Below the pieces are notes generated by a model. That model was not told the origin of the DNA. It worked only from the letters and a program-made list of their open reading frames with translations, and did not search any database. 5,949 nucleotides of DNA from positions 1 to 5,949 of the forward strand of contig JAQTVL010000295.1 of assembly GCA_028706835.1 (NCBI GenBank), in the 5' to 3' direction. Positions within the stretch are counted from its first letter, which is position 1; every line of letters begins with the position of its first letter. Below are positions 5,781 to 5,949 of this stretch, one piece after another. The stretch comes from Phycisphaerae bacterium. Lineage in GTDB: Bacteria > Planctomycetota > Phycisphaerae > JAJVII01. Position numbers and translations under genes: made by a program.

Positions 5781-5809
5781 ATGATACCAAGGACGCTTTC
5801 GATTGTTTA
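5781..5809 (-). promoter_or_regulatory. Candidate sigma-70-type promoter of the nitrilase gene
   Basis: On the minus strand TAAACA (5809 to 5804) and TATCAT (5786 to 5781) are separated by exactly 17 bases. The -10 box matches consensus at 5 of 6 and the -35 box at 4 of 6. Transcription would start near 5774, giving a leader of about 25 bases with the Shine-Dalgarno at its end. Confidence 0.5.
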
Positions 5810-5841
5810 GCCGCGACCCGAAGGGGGGTGCATAACCGTAG

Positions 5842-5870
5842 TTGCAGGGAGGGGCTGGCCGATAGATAGT
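5842..5870 (+). promoter_or_regulatory. Weak candidate promoter of the gene starting at 5924
   Basis: TTGCAG (5842-5847) and GATAGT (5865-5870) are 17 bases apart, with 3 and 4 consensus matches respectively. The alternative -10 TAGATA (5863-5868) would leave a 15-base spacer. The location between the two divergent starts is right, but the match is modest. Confidence 0.25.
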
Positions 5871-5884
5871 GGTGGGGGAAGTTC

Positions 5885-5902
5885 GGCCGGCGGAGTCCGG
5901 CC
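5885..5902 (+). repeat. GC hairpin in the leader of the gene starting at 5924
   Basis: GGCCGG (5885-5890) and CCGGCC (5897-5902) form a perfect 6-bp all-GC stem with a 6-base loop. It ends 10 bases before the Shine-Dalgarno, so it would lie in the 5' leader and could affect translation or mRNA stability. It may also be a dispersed GC-rich repeat. Confidence 0.4.
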
Positions 5903-5923
5903 TGTGGATCACGGAGGATCATC

Positions 5924-5949
5924 ATGTCCGAGCAGCCAACACGCATTCC
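5924..5949 (+). CDS. Start of a gene running off the window (unknown product)
   Basis: ATG 5924 opens a frame reading MSEQPTRI before the window ends. GGAGG at 5913-5917 lies six bases upstream, an ideal ribosome-binding site. It is divergent from the nitrilase gene, with a 174-base intergenic region holding a promoter candidate for each direction. Eight residues are too few to name a function. The call rests on the ribosome-binding site and on the open frame, so a chance match is possible. Confidence 0.6.

Noticed and set aside
5750..5782. Upstream ATG start for the nitrilase (11 more residues)
   Set aside because: The ATG lies within a good -10 box, and GGAGGA at 5755-5760 clearly serves ATG 5749, where the family N-terminus begins.
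4937..5869. 310-residue plus-strand open frame opposite the nitrilase
   Set aside because: Antisense to a gene with a complete catalytic triad; no ribosome-binding site and no recognisable motif.

Overview
The window is GC-rich bacterial DNA holding four complete genes and the first codons of a fifth. The best guess at the source is a planctomycete or another member of the PVC group. This rests on three things: an ECF sigma factor whose recognition helix region ends in an SRYRYALAKLR-type motif, a very large FecR-type anti-sigma protein co-transcribed with it, and a GC-rich palindromic element in the style of those genomes. The assignment is an inference from motif style, not from a search.

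Layout from left to right: (1) 1-329 has no convincing gene. It contains a remarkable structured palindrome (128-290) that can fold almost completely into a three-way junction, plus a small hairpin at 101-118. (2) 330-2849 on the minus strand encodes an 839-residue membrane-anchored FecR-like protein with several beta-sandwich-type modules, one of which resembles the chagasin (I42) protease-inhibitor fold. (3) 2872-3399, minus strand, immediately upstream of it, encodes a 175-residue ECF sigma factor. The two genes are 22 bases apart and form an operon. (4) 3535-4848 on the plus strand, divergent from the sigma factor, encodes a TldD/PmbA-family protein of the TldE type (no HExxxH zinc motif). 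(5) 4856-5749 on the minus strand, convergent with it and only 7 bases away, encodes a nitrilase-superfamily amidohydrolase with a complete Glu-Lys-Cys triad. (6) A new plus-strand gene starts at 5924 and runs off the window.

Functionally, the sigma factor and FecR-like protein look like a self-contained cell-surface signalling pair, with the sigma factor held at the membrane until the large extracytoplasmic part senses something. The TldE-like protein and the nitrilase are ordinary housekeeping-type hydrolase-family genes with their own promoters. Nothing in the sequence directly ties them to the sigma factor except the shared divergent promoter region (3400-3534), which contains a small AT-rich dyad.

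For three genes (sigma factor, TldE-like protein, nitrilase) the longest open frame is not the likely gene. Strong Shine-Dalgarno sequences point to downstream starts at 3399 (GTG), 3535 (GTG) and 5749 (ATG). The most unusual items are the three-way-junction palindrome and the domain make-up of the anti-sigma protein. No phage, CRISPR, tRNA, rRNA or transposase gene was seen.
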